49,336 nt of DNA from Bacteroidales bacterium (GCA_016280915.1 JAEEHQ010000036.1:93269-142604); one strand, 5' to 3'. Shown: positions 7,448 through 16,716, counted from the first letter of the stretch. Notes: generated by a model not told the origin, from the letters alone. Translations and numbers: made by a program.

Positions 7448-8950
7448 ATGCTTAGAAAAATTCGCACCATTTTAGCTTGTCTCTTTTTTGCAGCCATCAC
7501 TCTTTTGTTTTTGGACTTTACCGGCACCCTCCATCTCTATCTGGGATGGTTGGCCAAGATACAGTTCCTTCCTGCCGTGCTTGCGCTCAATGTGGGCGTA
7601 GTGCTGGCTTTGGTTGTCCTTACGTTGTTAGTCGGTCGTGTCTACTGTTCCGTCATCTGCCCCATGGGCGTTATGCAGGACTGTTTTAGCAGGCTGGGTG
7701 CCAAGGCCAAGAAAAACCGTTTCCATTATGCCAAAAACCATTGGATTCTGCGTGTTGTGGTGTTGGTGGTCTTTGTGTTGCTGATGGTTTTGGGCCTGAA
7801 TGGGATTGCTATTCTCATCGCGCCTTATAGTGCATACGGCCGTATCGCCACCAACCTCTTTCAACCTGTTTATATGTGGATTAACAATCTATGCGCCTTT
7901 TTTGCCGAGCGGGCAGATAGCTATACCTTTTATAGCGTGGATGTGTGGGTGAAAAGTGGTCTGTTGCTCCTCATTGCGGCTGTGACTTTTGTGGTGATAG
8001 GGTTTCTCTCTTTCCGTTGGGGTCGTCTATGGTGCAACACCATCTGTCCTGTTGGTACGGTGCTGGGCTTCTTTTCGAAGTTTGCGCTGCTCAAACCCCG
8101 CATCGACCAAGACAAATGCATCAGCTGCAAGAAATGCGAGAAGAACTGCAAGTCTATGTGCATTGATATCAACAACCATAAGGTCGACTATTCGCGTTGT
8201 GTTGCATGCATGGATTGTATAGATAATTGTCCTGTGAAGGCTATCCGACTTGCTGCAGGTAAGAAAGGGGTCTCAGCTTCGGTTGCCGAAGGTGGTGCTC
8301 AGCCTGTTGGTGTCGAGAAGGAGCAAGGTGTTGACTCCAGCCGCCGCAAATTTGTTGTGACCACGGCTGCTGTGGGCGGAGCCATGTTGCTTCAGGCACA
8401 GGAGACGAAGGTAGACGGTGGTCTTGCCGTTTTAGAAGACAAGCAGCTGCCCGTTCGTCAGGTTCCTTTGAAACCATTCGGAGCAGTCAGCCTCAAACAT
8501 TTCTCCAACCATTGTACCGCCTGTCAGCTCTGCGTGTCGGCATGTCCTGAGCAAGTCCTGCGTCCTTCAAAGGATCTCACCACCCTCATGCAACCCGAGA
8601 TGCAGTTTGATCGTGGTTTCTGCCGTCCCGACTGCACCCGATGCAGCGAGGTGTGCCCCACGGCTGCCATCAAGAAAATAGACACGGCCCAGAAGAGTGC
8701 CATCAGTATCGGACATGCTGTTGCTGTCCATCAGAACTGTCTGTTGGCGCAGGGAGAGACCTGCAACGCATGTTCCCGCCATTGTCCTGCTGCTGCCCTC
8801 AGCATCGTGAGTGACCCCAGCACCGGACATAGCCGCATAGCTGTAAATGAGAGTCGCTGCATTGGGTGTGGTGCTTGTGAGCATTATTGTCCCGTGCGTC
8901 CCTTCTCGGCCATCTATGTTGAAGGCCGTCAAGCTCATACCGAGATTTAA
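7448..8950 (+). CDS. NapH/NapG-like membrane polyferredoxin with an internal Tat signal
   Basis: A 500-residue electron-transfer protein. Residues 1-200 have four transmembrane helices and two NapH-type CxxxCP motifs (C67/C71, C196/C200). Residues about 224-262 hold two 4Fe-4S motifs (CISCKKCEKNC and CVACMDCIDNC). At 298-304 comes SRRKFVV, then a hydrophobic stretch ending LQAQE: a full Tat signal inside the protein. The remaining part has four more Fe-S motifs (CTACQLCVSACP, CTRCSEVCP, CNACSRHCP, CIGCGACEHYCP) as in NapG. The likely topology is a Sec-inserted N-half with cytoplasmic clusters and a folded, Tat-exported periplasmic NapG-like half. The start is ATG 7448; 66 upstream in-frame codons give a Pro/Lys-rich sequence that does not fit. 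It probably moves electrons from the quinone pool to a periplasmic partner; the partner is unknown. Confidence 0.88.
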   Translation: MLRKIRTILACLFFAAITLLFLDFTGTLHLYLGWLAKIQFLPAVLALNVGVVLALVVLTLLVGRVYCSVICPMGVMQDCFSRLGAKAKKNRFHYAKNHWILRVVVLVVFVLLMVLGLNGIAILIAPYSAYGRIATNLFQPVYMWINNLCAFFAERADSYTFYSVDVWVKSGLLLLIAAVTFVVIGFLSFRWGRLWCNTICPVGTVLGFFSKFALLKPRIDQDKCISCKKCEKNCKSMCIDINNHKVDYSRCVACMDCIDNCPVKAIRLAAGKKGVSASVAEGGAQPVGVEKEQGVDSSRRKFVVTTAAVGGAMLLQAQETKVDGGLAVLEDKQLPVRQVPLKPFGAVSLKHFSNHCTACQLCVSACPEQVLRPSKDLTTLMQPEMQFDRGFCRPDCTRCSEVCPTAAIKKIDTAQKSAISIGHAVAVHQNCLLAQGETCNACSRHCPAAALSIVSDPSTGHSRIAVNESRCIGCGACEHYCPVRPFSAIYVEGRQAHTEI

Positions 8951-8998
8951 TCTGTTTTTTATAACCCCACTTCTTGAAACTTCAAAACAATACTAAAA

Positions 8999-9961
8999 AT
9001 GAGTAAAATACTTGACACACTAAGTGTTGTAAAAACTGGCAAGTTTTGGAAAGAGCTTGTCATCATGACCCTAGGCATGGCAGTGGCTGCTGCGGCAGTC
9101 TATTATTTCTTGGTGCCCAGCAAACTCATCATCGGCACCATCTCGGGTCTTTCCATTGTTCTGAACAGTTTGTTTGAATTGGCAGGCATCCATATCGGCC
9201 TGTCGGTCATCATCATGGTCATCAATGCCATCCTGCTGATTTTGGCCTGGGTGCTTATCGGACACGAGTTTGGCGCCAAGACGGTCTACACCGCTATGAT
9301 ATTGGGTCCCTTGACCGACTTCTGGGATGCCATTCTCCCTTGGCAGACATTTGCGCACGACAATCCCATCACCGGTTCTCCCTCCGTCATGGGCGACCCC
9401 TGGCTCGATTTGTGTTGCTTTGTTCTGGTGCTGAGTGCTTCGCAGGCACTTATGTTCAGCATCAACGCCTCTACGGGTGGACTTGACATCCTGGCTAAGA
9501 TTGTTAATAAATACCTCCACTTCGAGATTGGTACTTCGGTTAGCATTGCTGGTGCCGTTATCTGCTGCACCGCTTTCTTTATTAATGACTTCCGCATGGT
9601 TGTCATCGGTCTTATTGGTACTTGGATTAACGGCCTCGTGGTCGACTATTTCACAGCTTCCCTCAACAATCGCAAGCGCGTCTGCATCGTTTCGAAAGAG
9701 TATGATAGGTTGCGCCATTTCATCATCGAAGACCTCAGCCGAGGCTGCACCCTCTATGAGGTGATAGGCGGCTATAGCAACGAAAAGTCTATCGAGTTGG
9801 AAGCTCTCCTCACCAAAGATGAGTTCAGCAAGTTGATGGCTTATATCAAGGATAACGACATCCAAGCCTTTATGACAGCTGGCAATGTCAGCGAGGTCTA
9901 TGGCCTTTGGACCAAACATAGCAAACGTCAGAAAATCCAGAAACAGATTGACCAGCGCTAA
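8999..9961 (+). CDS. YitT family membrane protein (DUF161 + DUF2179)
   Basis: A 320-residue inner-membrane protein. About five or six hydrophobic helices occupy residues 20-220 and include the family-typical GTISGLSIVLN and STGGLDILAKIV segments. The last ~90 residues form the soluble DUF2179 domain (SRGCTLYEVIGGYSNEKSIE). The family is widespread, and its transport role is not established. It sits 48 bp after the polyferredoxin gene and is probably co-transcribed with it. Confidence 0.9.
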   Translation: MSKILDTLSVVKTGKFWKELVIMTLGMAVAAAAVYYFLVPSKLIIGTISGLSIVLNSLFELAGIHIGLSVIIMVINAILLILAWVLIGHEFGAKTVYTAMILGPLTDFWDAILPWQTFAHDNPITGSPSVMGDPWLDLCCFVLVLSASQALMFSINASTGGLDILAKIVNKYLHFEIGTSVSIAGAVICCTAFFINDFRMVVIGLIGTWINGLVVDYFTASLNNRKRVCIVSKEYDRLRHFIIEDLSRGCTLYEVIGGYSNEKSIELEALLTKDEFSKLMAYIKDNDIQAFMTAGNVSEVYGLWTKHSKRQKIQKQIDQR

Positions 9962-10017
9962 GACCTCTTTCGGTAACCCTTCCTTTCAGAAAAAATAGAA
10001 TCAAATAGTTATTTGTT

Positions 10018-11283
10018 ATGAGCAAACCCAAACGATACAACCGACGCTATCTTCCCATGTTATGGATAGGATTGGCTCTTTGGCTCCTTTCCATGCTGGT
10101 TTCCTACATCATGGAGAAGTCTGGCAATGCACCGGCCGGACAGGAATTCCTCATGGACATGGGCAAGTCAATCTTCCAAACCGTGCCATTTTTGTTGGTT
10201 CTACTATTTTGTTTCTTTCAGCCCATTTTGGAAGAACTTAGTTTCCGCCTGTGGGGTGTTGGCAAGAAATGGATGACTATCCTTTGTCTTGTCCTCATGA
10301 CATTATTTGCTGTCAGCGAAATGGGTATGTGGGGACTGCTCTTCGTCGCCCTTTTCATTGTCGTGTGGGTTACCGTGAAAGACAAGGTCTTGCAGAATTG
10401 GCTCAACGCCCTCATCACCTCGGCATGCTTTGCCCTCTGCCACATCTCGGGCTTTGCTGGTTTCTCCATCGGCATGGTCTTGGGGCTGTTGGACATCTTT
10501 GGCATGGCATTGGTCATGTGCTGGTTGACCATCAATATCAGTTTTTGGCTCTCCTGCCTACTGCATGTGCTCAACAACAGTTTGGCCATTCTTGTTCCGC
10601 TGCTTTTCCTAACCAATCCTGTTACCGTTACCAACGATAATGCAACCCTTAGCATCGAGCCGCTGCGGCCTTTTGCTAATAATGACCAACTATTTGAAAA
10701 TCAGGCTTACCTTTCGACGCTTGATTCCAATACGAATGCTTTCTATTTGGTGGGTGAGCCTGCCCGGATAGCATCTATGCTGGCCGATGTGGCTGATACT
10801 ACCAGGGATGTACATTACGACTGGGAGTCGAAGAACGAATCTCTTGAGGAGCGTGTGGTCTTCCGTGTCGAGTACAACCAGCCCCAGCAGCCCAACTTCA
10901 CCCAATTGCTGCATGCCTTCTGCGAGAGTGTCAAGAAGTATGACGAGGACCAGCTGTTGACTTTCGACACCTCAACGACACAGCTCAAAGAAATATGGTT
11001 ACGTTACCCCGACCACGAGGAGATGCTGACCCCCGAGAGTGTGGATGCAAGTGTGGCAATCAGCCGCATCTTAAATCCACGTTTCTCAACCCGAGGCAAC
11101 CTCCTGTGCGAAGAATACGAAAAGGCCCCTGACTCCTCAATGGTTCTCAAGTACTATTGTCTTGAACGTCAGAGTGCCCTGCCTGAACAATTCAAGGATC
11201 TTGGGACTATGTTCGACCAAATATACGGCTTTAGCATCGAACTCCGCCCTGCCAAAGAGATCCGTCTCATCACCATTCAATAA
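10018..11283 (+). CDS. CPBP-family intramembrane glutamic protease
   Basis: A 421-residue membrane protein. The N-terminal ~200 residues have six to seven helices with the CPBP (CAAX protease and bacteriocin-processing) motifs: E72-E73-x3-R77 (EELSFR), F138-x3-H142 (FALCH) and H183-x3-N187 (HVLNN). The C-terminal ~210 residues are a soluble domain that I do not recognise, with no clear motif. CPBP proteins cleave substrates within the membrane or act as non-protease partners; the substrate here is unknown. It lies within the Tat-linked gene group, 56 bp after yitT. Confidence 0.83.
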   Translation: MSKPKRYNRRYLPMLWIGLALWLLSMLVSYIMEKSGNAPAGQEFLMDMGKSIFQTVPFLLVLLFCFFQPILEELSFRLWGVGKKWMTILCLVLMTLFAVSEMGMWGLLFVALFIVVWVTVKDKVLQNWLNALITSACFALCHISGFAGFSIGMVLGLLDIFGMALVMCWLTINISFWLSCLLHVLNNSLAILVPLLFLTNPVTVTNDNATLSIEPLRPFANNDQLFENQAYLSTLDSNTNAFYLVGEPARIASMLADVADTTRDVHYDWESKNESLEERVVFRVEYNQPQQPNFTQLLHAFCESVKKYDEDQLLTFDTSTTQLKEIWLRYPDHEEMLTPESVDASVAISRILNPRFSTRGNLLCEEYEKAPDSSMVLKYYCLERQSALPEQFKDLGTMFDQIYGFSIELRPAKEIRLITIQ

Positions 11284-11343
11284 CGCTGCCAATCAACGGC
11301 ACTATCGCTTTTCAGCACCCCAATCACAAAAACAAATCACCTC

Positions 11344-12753
11344 ATGAATAGAAGACAATTTCTCAAATCCCTTGGCGCAGGTGCCCTGGCCACCACAGCC
11401 TTGGCCGCCGGTTGCGACAATCCCAACCAGACTCAGGCCGAAGGCTTCGCTCTTGGCGAAGTACCCACCGACAAGATGACCTATCGCACCGGCACCCACG
11501 GCGAGAAGGTCTCCCTCCTTGGCTACGGTTTCATGCGGCTGCCAACCGTCGACCCTGACAATCGCGAGAGCGACTTGGACCAAGACACCATCAACGAGCT
11601 TACCGACTACGCCTTGGCCCATGGTCTTAACCTCTTCGATACCTCGCCCCGCTACTGCAAGGCCCGCTCAGAAAATTCCCTGGGCATAGCCCTCTCGCGC
11701 CACAAACGCGAGGACTATCTCATCAGCACCAAGCTCTCCAACCAGAGCTACGACATTTGGACTCGCGAGGGTAGTATACGCATGTTCGAGGAGTCTTTTG
11801 AGAAATTGCGTGTGGATTATATCGATTTCTATATGCTCCATTGCATAGGTCTTCCTGCCCGCGACAACCAAGGCAATACCATCGATCCCATGAAGGCTTT
11901 CTACGGTCGCTTCATCGACAACGGCATCCTCGATTTTCTCATCGAGCAACGTGCCAAAGGTCGCATCCGCAACCTCGGTTTCTCCTACCACGGCGATGTC
12001 AAGGTTTTCGACGAAGCCCTCTCCATGCACGACCGTGTCCATTGGGACCATGTCCTTATTCAGCATAACTATATCAACTGGCAGCATGCCGGTGCCCTTG
12101 CCGAGGATGGCCAAAGTGGCGATGCCAACTCCGAGTACCTCTATGGCGAGCTTGCCAAGCGTGACATACCGGTCTTCGTCATGGAGCCGCTCTTGGGTGG
12201 TCAGTTGGCCTCCATGCCCCAGTTTGCTGTCGACGAAATGAAACGGCGTGAGCCTGAGCAGAGCGTGGCTTCATGGGCATTCCGTTATGCAGGCAACTTG
12301 CCCCGCATCCTTACCGTGCTCAGCGGCATGACCTATATGGAGCACCTGCAGGACAATCTCCGCACCATGTCGCCCCACAAGCCCCTCACCGAAGATGAGC
12401 TGGCCATGCTCAAGGACATTGCTGTCCGCTATGCCGGCATCTCGCTCATTCCCTGTACCAGCTGCCAGTACTGCATGCCGTGTCCCTATGGTTTGGACAT
12501 CCCCACCATTTTCGCCCATTACAACAAGATGGTCAACGAGGGCAATGTCATTGCCGACGACCTTGCTGAGGACGCCACCTGCGACGAACGCCGTGCCTAT
12601 CGCAAAGCCCGCAAAGCTTTCTTGGTGGGTTACAACCGCGCCGTAGAGCCCGACCGGCAGGCCGACCGCTGCATTGGCTGTGGCAAATGTCTTCCCGAGT
12701 GTCCCCAGCAAATCGACATCCCCGGCAAGATGCGCATGATTGAGGAGCTGTAG
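11344..12753 (+). CDS. Tat-exported lipoprotein aldo/keto reductase with C-terminal ferredoxin domain
   Basis: A 469-residue protein. The N-terminus MNRRQFLKSLGAGALATTAL is a classical Tat signal (RRQFLK) ending in LAAGC, so it is predicted to be exported folded and lipid-anchored at Cys24. The aldo/keto reductase barrel has the full tetrad D99, Y104, K130, H166 (LFDTSPRY, ISTK, MLHC). Residues from about 375 carry CTSCQYCMPCP and later CIGCGKCLPECP, two cysteine clusters for Fe-S centres. Tat export fits cofactor loading in the cytoplasm. Its substrate is unknown; a NADPH-independent, ferredoxin-type electron supply outside the cytoplasm is plausible, perhaps from the polyferredoxin upstream. 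tatA and tatC follow directly. Confidence 0.9.
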   Translation: MNRRQFLKSLGAGALATTALAAGCDNPNQTQAEGFALGEVPTDKMTYRTGTHGEKVSLLGYGFMRLPTVDPDNRESDLDQDTINELTDYALAHGLNLFDTSPRYCKARSENSLGIALSRHKREDYLISTKLSNQSYDIWTREGSIRMFEESFEKLRVDYIDFYMLHCIGLPARDNQGNTIDPMKAFYGRFIDNGILDFLIEQRAKGRIRNLGFSYHGDVKVFDEALSMHDRVHWDHVLIQHNYINWQHAGALAEDGQSGDANSEYLYGELAKRDIPVFVMEPLLGGQLASMPQFAVDEMKRREPEQSVASWAFRYAGNLPRILTVLSGMTYMEHLQDNLRTMSPHKPLTEDELAMLKDIAVRYAGISLIPCTSCQYCMPCPYGLDIPTIFAHYNKMVNEGNVIADDLAEDATCDERRAYRKARKAFLVGYNRAVEPDRQADRCIGCGKCLPECPQQIDIPGKMRMIEEL

Positions 12754-12789
12754 CCACAATTAATAACAACCTTTTAAACACCTACACTT

Positions 12790-13023
12790 ATGAATCTCTT
12801 ATTTCTTGGCACTTGGGAAATCATTCTCATTGTGTTAGTCGTCCTCTTGCTCTTTGGTGGCAAAAAAATCCCCGAGCTGATGAAAGGCCTTGGCAAAGGA
12901 GTCAAAAGTTTTAAAGATGGTATGAACGGACTCGAAGACCCCCAGGGATCTCAGCCTACTGACAAGCCTTCAAATTCTGCCAAGGAAGATTCCTCCCGTG
13001 ATAACACCAACCAAGAGTCTTAG
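12790..13023 (+). CDS. tatA: Twin-arginine translocase subunit TatA/E
   Basis: A 77-residue protein with a single N-terminal transmembrane helix ([14 protein letters not shown]), the conserved [16 protein letters not shown] hinge and amphipathic helix, and a polar tail. TatA forms the protein-conducting assembly for folded cargo. It lies 36 bp after the Tat-dependent reductase and 22 bp before tatC. No tatB is seen, so this is a minimal TatAC system in which TatA would also do the TatB job, as in many other bacteria. Confidence 0.95.
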   Translation: MNLLFLGTWEIILIVLVVLLLFGGKKIPELMKGLGKGVKSFKDGMNGLEDPQGSQPTDKPSNSAKEDSSRDNTNQES

Positions 13024-13045
13024 TACGCTAACGTTCTCTTAGAAG

Positions 13046-13822
13046 GTGGATTTCTGGGATCATCTTGGTGAACTGCGCACCTGTCTCCTCAAGGCATTGG
13101 TGGCCGTGGTGCTGTGTGCCGTGGTGGCTTTTTGCTGCAAGGACCTTCTCTTTGCCATTGTGATGGCTCCCAGCAAGAGCAGTTTTGTCACCTACAGGCT
13201 TTTTACACGCTTGTCCGGTGTGGGCACCCATTTCGAGATATCTCTCTTCAATCCCGAACTGGCACAGCAATTTCTTGTCCACATGCGGGTGGCTCTTTGG
13301 ATGGGTTTGTTGGTCGTGTCGCCCTATGTGTTGTATCTGCTGTTCCATTTTGTTGCCCCTGGCCTTTATGCCCATGAGCGTCGATATGCCGTGCAGGCTG
13401 TTGGAACGGGCTATCTGATGTTTCTTATAGGTGTGGCACTCAATTATTTTATTATATTCCCATTCACCTTCAGGTTTTTGGGTACCTATCAGGTCAGTCC
13501 CGACGTGCCCAATCAGATTGCCCTCACCTCCTACATCAGCATGCTGCTTATGCTTTGCCTTGTCATGGGTGTTGTCTTTGAGTTGCCGGTCCTCTGTTGG
13601 CTTTTGGCCAAAATAGGCGTTCTCAAGGCCCAATACATGACTCGTTACCGTCGTCATGCCATTGTGGTCATCGTCATCCTTTCTGCCATCATCACCCCCA
13701 CAGGCGATGCCATCACCCTTTCTGTTGTGGCGCTCCCCATCTACATCCTTTATGAAATCAGCGTCGGTGTGGTCCGGAGGGTGGAAAAACACCCAAGGGC
13801 AGCAAGCGATGCCAACACCTAA
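13046..13822 (+). CDS. tatC: Twin-arginine translocase subunit TatC
   Basis: A 258-residue, six-helix inner-membrane protein that recognises the twin-arginine signal. The family signature FWDHLGELR is at residues 3-11; typical later segments include PYVLYLLFHFVAPGLY and FELPVL. The start appears to be GTG 13046, since an in-frame TAG lies only 6 bases upstream and FWDHL is normally at the extreme N-terminus. AGAAGG sits immediately before this GTG, too close for standard Shine-Dalgarno spacing. Confidence 0.95.
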   Translation: MDFWDHLGELRTCLLKALVAVVLCAVVAFCCKDLLFAIVMAPSKSSFVTYRLFTRLSGVGTHFEISLFNPELAQQFLVHMRVALWMGLLVVSPYVLYLLFHFVAPGLYAHERRYAVQAVGTGYLMFLIGVALNYFIIFPFTFRFLGTYQVSPDVPNQIALTSYISMLLMLCLVMGVVFELPVLCWLLAKIGVLKAQYMTRYRRHAIVVIVILSAIITPTGDAITLSVVALPIYILYEISVGVVRRVEKHPRAASDANT

Positions 13823-13848
13823 TCGTTCATCTTTTTATACCAATATCT

Positions 13849-16581
13849 ATGAAAAAACTATCGCTCTTACTCCTTTCCTGTTGTCTCTTTTATACTGGGG
13901 TGGCTCAAGAGGCTGCCAATGCCTTAGCCTCCCGCATATTGGGTCAGCAGGCTTCGCATTTTCGTTTTGTAAAGCAGGATGCTGCCCATGATTACTTCAC
14001 TCTCCAGCAACAAGGCAGCCTTATTGTCATCACCGCCAACAACGACAACTCCATGGCGGTCGGACTCAATTATTATCTCAGGGAGTACGCACACACCCAT
14101 GTCTCTTGGCATGCTGGCGAACCTGTGGAGCTGCCTGAATTCTTGCCAAAGGTACCTGAGCCTGTCACCCAGTTGACTCGCATGCCTGTGCGTTTCTTCC
14201 TCAACTATTGTACCTATGGCTATACCATGGCATGGTGGCAGTGGCCTGAATGGGAGCGATTTATCGATTGGATGGCACTCAACGGGGTCAACATGCCCTT
14301 GGCACTTACGGGTCAGGAGGCCGTCTGGCAGGAGGTTTGGCGCGAGATGGGCATGACCGACGATGAAATCCGTGCCTATTTCAGCGGCCCGGCTCATCTG
14401 CCTTGGCACCGTATGGCCAATCTCGACGGTTTCGGAGGCCCTTTGCCCCAAAGTTGGATAGACGGACAGAAGGAATTGCAGAAGAAAATCCTTGCCCGCG
14501 AACGCCAACTGAACATGACTCCCGTGTTGCCAGCCTTTGCAGGACATGTGCCCAAACAGCTGGCCCTGCTCAATCCGCAGGCCGACATCAAACCCCTGAG
14601 TAGTTGGTGTGGTTTTGAGCCTACCTATTTTATGAACTCTACCGACAGCCTTTTTGGTGTCATTCAACGCAAATACTTGGAGAAACAAACCGCACTTTAT
14701 GGAACCAACCATATCTATGGTATTGACCCTTTCAACGAGATGGACCCGCCCAGTTGGGAGCCTGACTATTTGGCCAGCGTTTCGCGCAACATCTATACCT
14801 CTCTCCAGCAGGTCGATGCCGATGCCCAATGGCTGCAAATGACGTGGGTCTTCTATTATAAACGCAAACAGTGGACACCCGACCGCCTCCGTGCCTACCT
14901 CACGGCTGTGCCAGAGGGAAAGATGCTCTTGCTCGACTATTTCTGCGAAAAGACCGAGGTGTGGCGACAAACCGAGGGTTTCTACGGTCAGCCTTACATC
15001 TGGTGCTATCTGGGCAATTTCGGTGGAAATACCATGCTGGTGGGTGACCTGCATCAGTTAGATGCCAAACTCTCTCAGGCCTATCTCGACCAAGGAGGCA
15101 ATATGGTGGGCGTGGGCTCTACCTTGGAGGGCTTTGACTGCAGTCCTCAGATTTTCGAGTTCCTGTTGGAGCATCCGTGGCTTCCAAACCAGACTAACAG
15201 TAGGGTAGGGGAGTTCACCCGTCAATGGGCCGACCTACGCTATGGCAAACCTTGCGCCTCTCAACGTCAGGCATGGCAGCTATTGGTCGATTCGGTTTAC
15301 AAGGATTGGTCATTTTACGGGCTCGGCACCCAAATGGTGGCTCGTCCCTCTTTGTCGGGTCATGGCACCTATTACACCAAGCCTTTCTATTCTTACGACA
15401 ATGCCACCCTTCTGCGTGCCATCCGCCTGATGCTCAAGTCGCCCTCTTCGCGCCAGAGCTATCGTTATGATGTGGCCAACCTGCTTTCCCAGTGGTTGGG
15501 CAACCATTTCATGGAGGTGCGTGATGCTTATACCGATGCCTACCGCACCGGTAACATCGAGGCCATGCACCACTACCGTGCTTTGGCTGAACGTATGATT
15601 TTGGATGCCAATAGTTTGCTTGTCAATATAGGCTCCAGTTCTTTCTATCCATGGGTATCGGCAGCACGCTGTTGGGGCAGCAACGAGAGCGAGAAGCGCT
15701 ACTATGAAACGCAGGCCCGCACCCTTCTCACCATTTGGGGTGGTCCCGTCCTCAACGATTATGCCAATCGCCTCTGGGGTGGGCTCTTAGAGCAGTATTA
15801 TCTGCGCCGTTGGCAGCTTTTCTTCGACGAGGTTGAAAATGCTGTCCGGCAAGGCACTCCCTTTGATGAAAAAGCATTTGACGCTACCCTCCGTAAGTTT
15901 GAAACATTTTGGGCTACAGGTTCCTATCTCAAGAATCGACCCCAGATTGATGCCTCAAAACTCTTGCAGCAGGCCCAGTACATACTGCGCAATATCGATC
16001 AAGGGGTTTACAAGGTGCCCGACCGTGCCACTCAGGTGATGACAGAGTACATGCAACGCTATCCCGAGGCGCAGCTGCAGGATATCTACAAGACATGTTA
16101 TCAGGATGTTTATGGCCCTGGCCATCTCATCAAGGATTCAGTTTCCTGTGCCCAGTATATCGTGTTGGAGATGCAGAAGATGCAGGATTCCACCCCTGTC
16201 GAGACGGCACGCACCTTCCCCGATTATGAGTATTGTGGCATAGAGGGAAATTATGTCCGAGTCAGCTTGCGCGTCATTATGGATGGGCGTGTCCCATTGG
16301 AGGAATATGTGCGTTTGTTCTTGCAGAGTGCCAATTCAGCCACGGGCACCAAGATGCCCTCCTATGATTGGCGCGGACTTTGGAGCCGCTTGGCTGTCAA
16401 GGCTGCCAATGTCACTCCCCAGCCCAAAAACTATCTTGCCGACAGGGATGCGCTCATGGCCCATCTTGAGGATGGAGGCGGAGCGGTACACCACAGCGAC
16501 CGCTTCAACCGTCATTACAACCCCCATTATCGCATCTTCCGTCGCGATCTTTTTGAACAATTTATCCTGCCGAAGCTCTAA
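13849..16581 (+). CDS. GH89 alpha-N-acetylglucosaminidase fused to an uncharacterised C-terminal domain
   Basis: A 910-residue secreted protein (signal peptide ending near TGVAQ). The N-terminal and central ~720 residues are a NAGLU-type glycoside hydrolase family 89 enzyme, which removes terminal alpha-GlcNAc from glycans such as mucin or heparan sulfate. The likely acid/base is E297 (DPFNEMDPP) and the nucleophile E427 (STLEGFDCSP). They are 130 residues apart, the same spacing as E316/E446 of human NAGLU as I recall it. Residues about 735-910 do not belong to GH89: this block (LQDIYKTCYQDVYGPGHLI, then EYCGIEGNYVRVSLRVIMDG) resembles stand-alone secreted Bacteroidales proteins of unknown function. 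The gene starts 26 bp after tatC but its N-terminus is a Sec signal, not a Tat signal. Confidence 0.93.
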   Translation: MKKLSLLLLSCCLFYTGVAQEAANALASRILGQQASHFRFVKQDAAHDYFTLQQQGSLIVITANNDNSMAVGLNYYLREYAHTHVSWHAGEPVELPEFLPKVPEPVTQLTRMPVRFFLNYCTYGYTMAWWQWPEWERFIDWMALNGVNMPLALTGQEAVWQEVWREMGMTDDEIRAYFSGPAHLPWHRMANLDGFGGPLPQSWIDGQKELQKKILARERQLNMTPVLPAFAGHVPKQLALLNPQADIKPLSSWCGFEPTYFMNSTDSLFGVIQRKYLEKQTALYGTNHIYGIDPFNEMDPPSWEPDYLASVSRNIYTSLQQVDADAQWLQMTWVFYYKRKQWTPDRLRAYLTAVPEGKMLLLDYFCEKTEVWRQTEGFYGQPYIWCYLGNFGGNTMLVGDLHQLDAKLSQAYLDQGGNMVGVGSTLEGFDCSPQIFEFLLEHPWLPNQTNSRVGEFTRQWADLRYGKPCASQRQAWQLLVDSVYKDWSFYGLGTQMVARPSLSGHGTYYTKPFYSYDNATLLRAIRLMLKSPSSRQSYRYDVANLLSQWLGNHFMEVRDAYTDAYRTGNIEAMHHYRALAERMILDANSLLVNIGSSSFYPWVSAARCWGSNESEKRYYETQARTLLTIWGGPVLNDYANRLWGGLLEQYYLRRWQLFFDEVENAVRQGTPFDEKAFDATLRKFETFWATGSYLKNRPQIDASKLLQQAQYILRNIDQGVYKVPDRATQVMTEYMQRYPEAQLQDIYKTCYQDVYGPGHLIKDSVSCAQYIVLEMQKMQDSTPVETARTFPDYEYCGIEGNYVRVSLRVIMDGRVPLEEYVRLFLQSANSATGTKMPSYDWRGLWSRLAVKAANVTPQPKNYLADRDALMAHLEDGGGAVHHSDRFNRHYNPHYRIFRRDLFEQFILPKL

Positions 16582-16622
16582 CTGAGTGATTGAATCTTCT
16601 TTCCAGTCTTTTTGGTTAAAAA

Positions 16623-16654
16623 TTTGCAAAAGATGGAGAAAAGTCGTATTTTTG
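16623..16654 (+). promoter_or_regulatory. Bacteroidetes-type promoter for upp-uraA
   Basis: TTTG (16623-16626), 20 bp, TATTTTTG (16647-16654), about 60 bp before the upp ATG. The match to the -33/-7 consensus is very good. Confidence 0.75.
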
Positions 16655-16716
16655 CAATGTCCTATTGTTGGATTTTTTGATAAATAAAATGATATAATAA
16701 TTTAAACTACAATATT

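Noticed and set aside
13924..15054. 376-codon minus-strand open frame
   Set aside because: Antisense shadow of the well-supported GH89 gene, caused by its codon usage.
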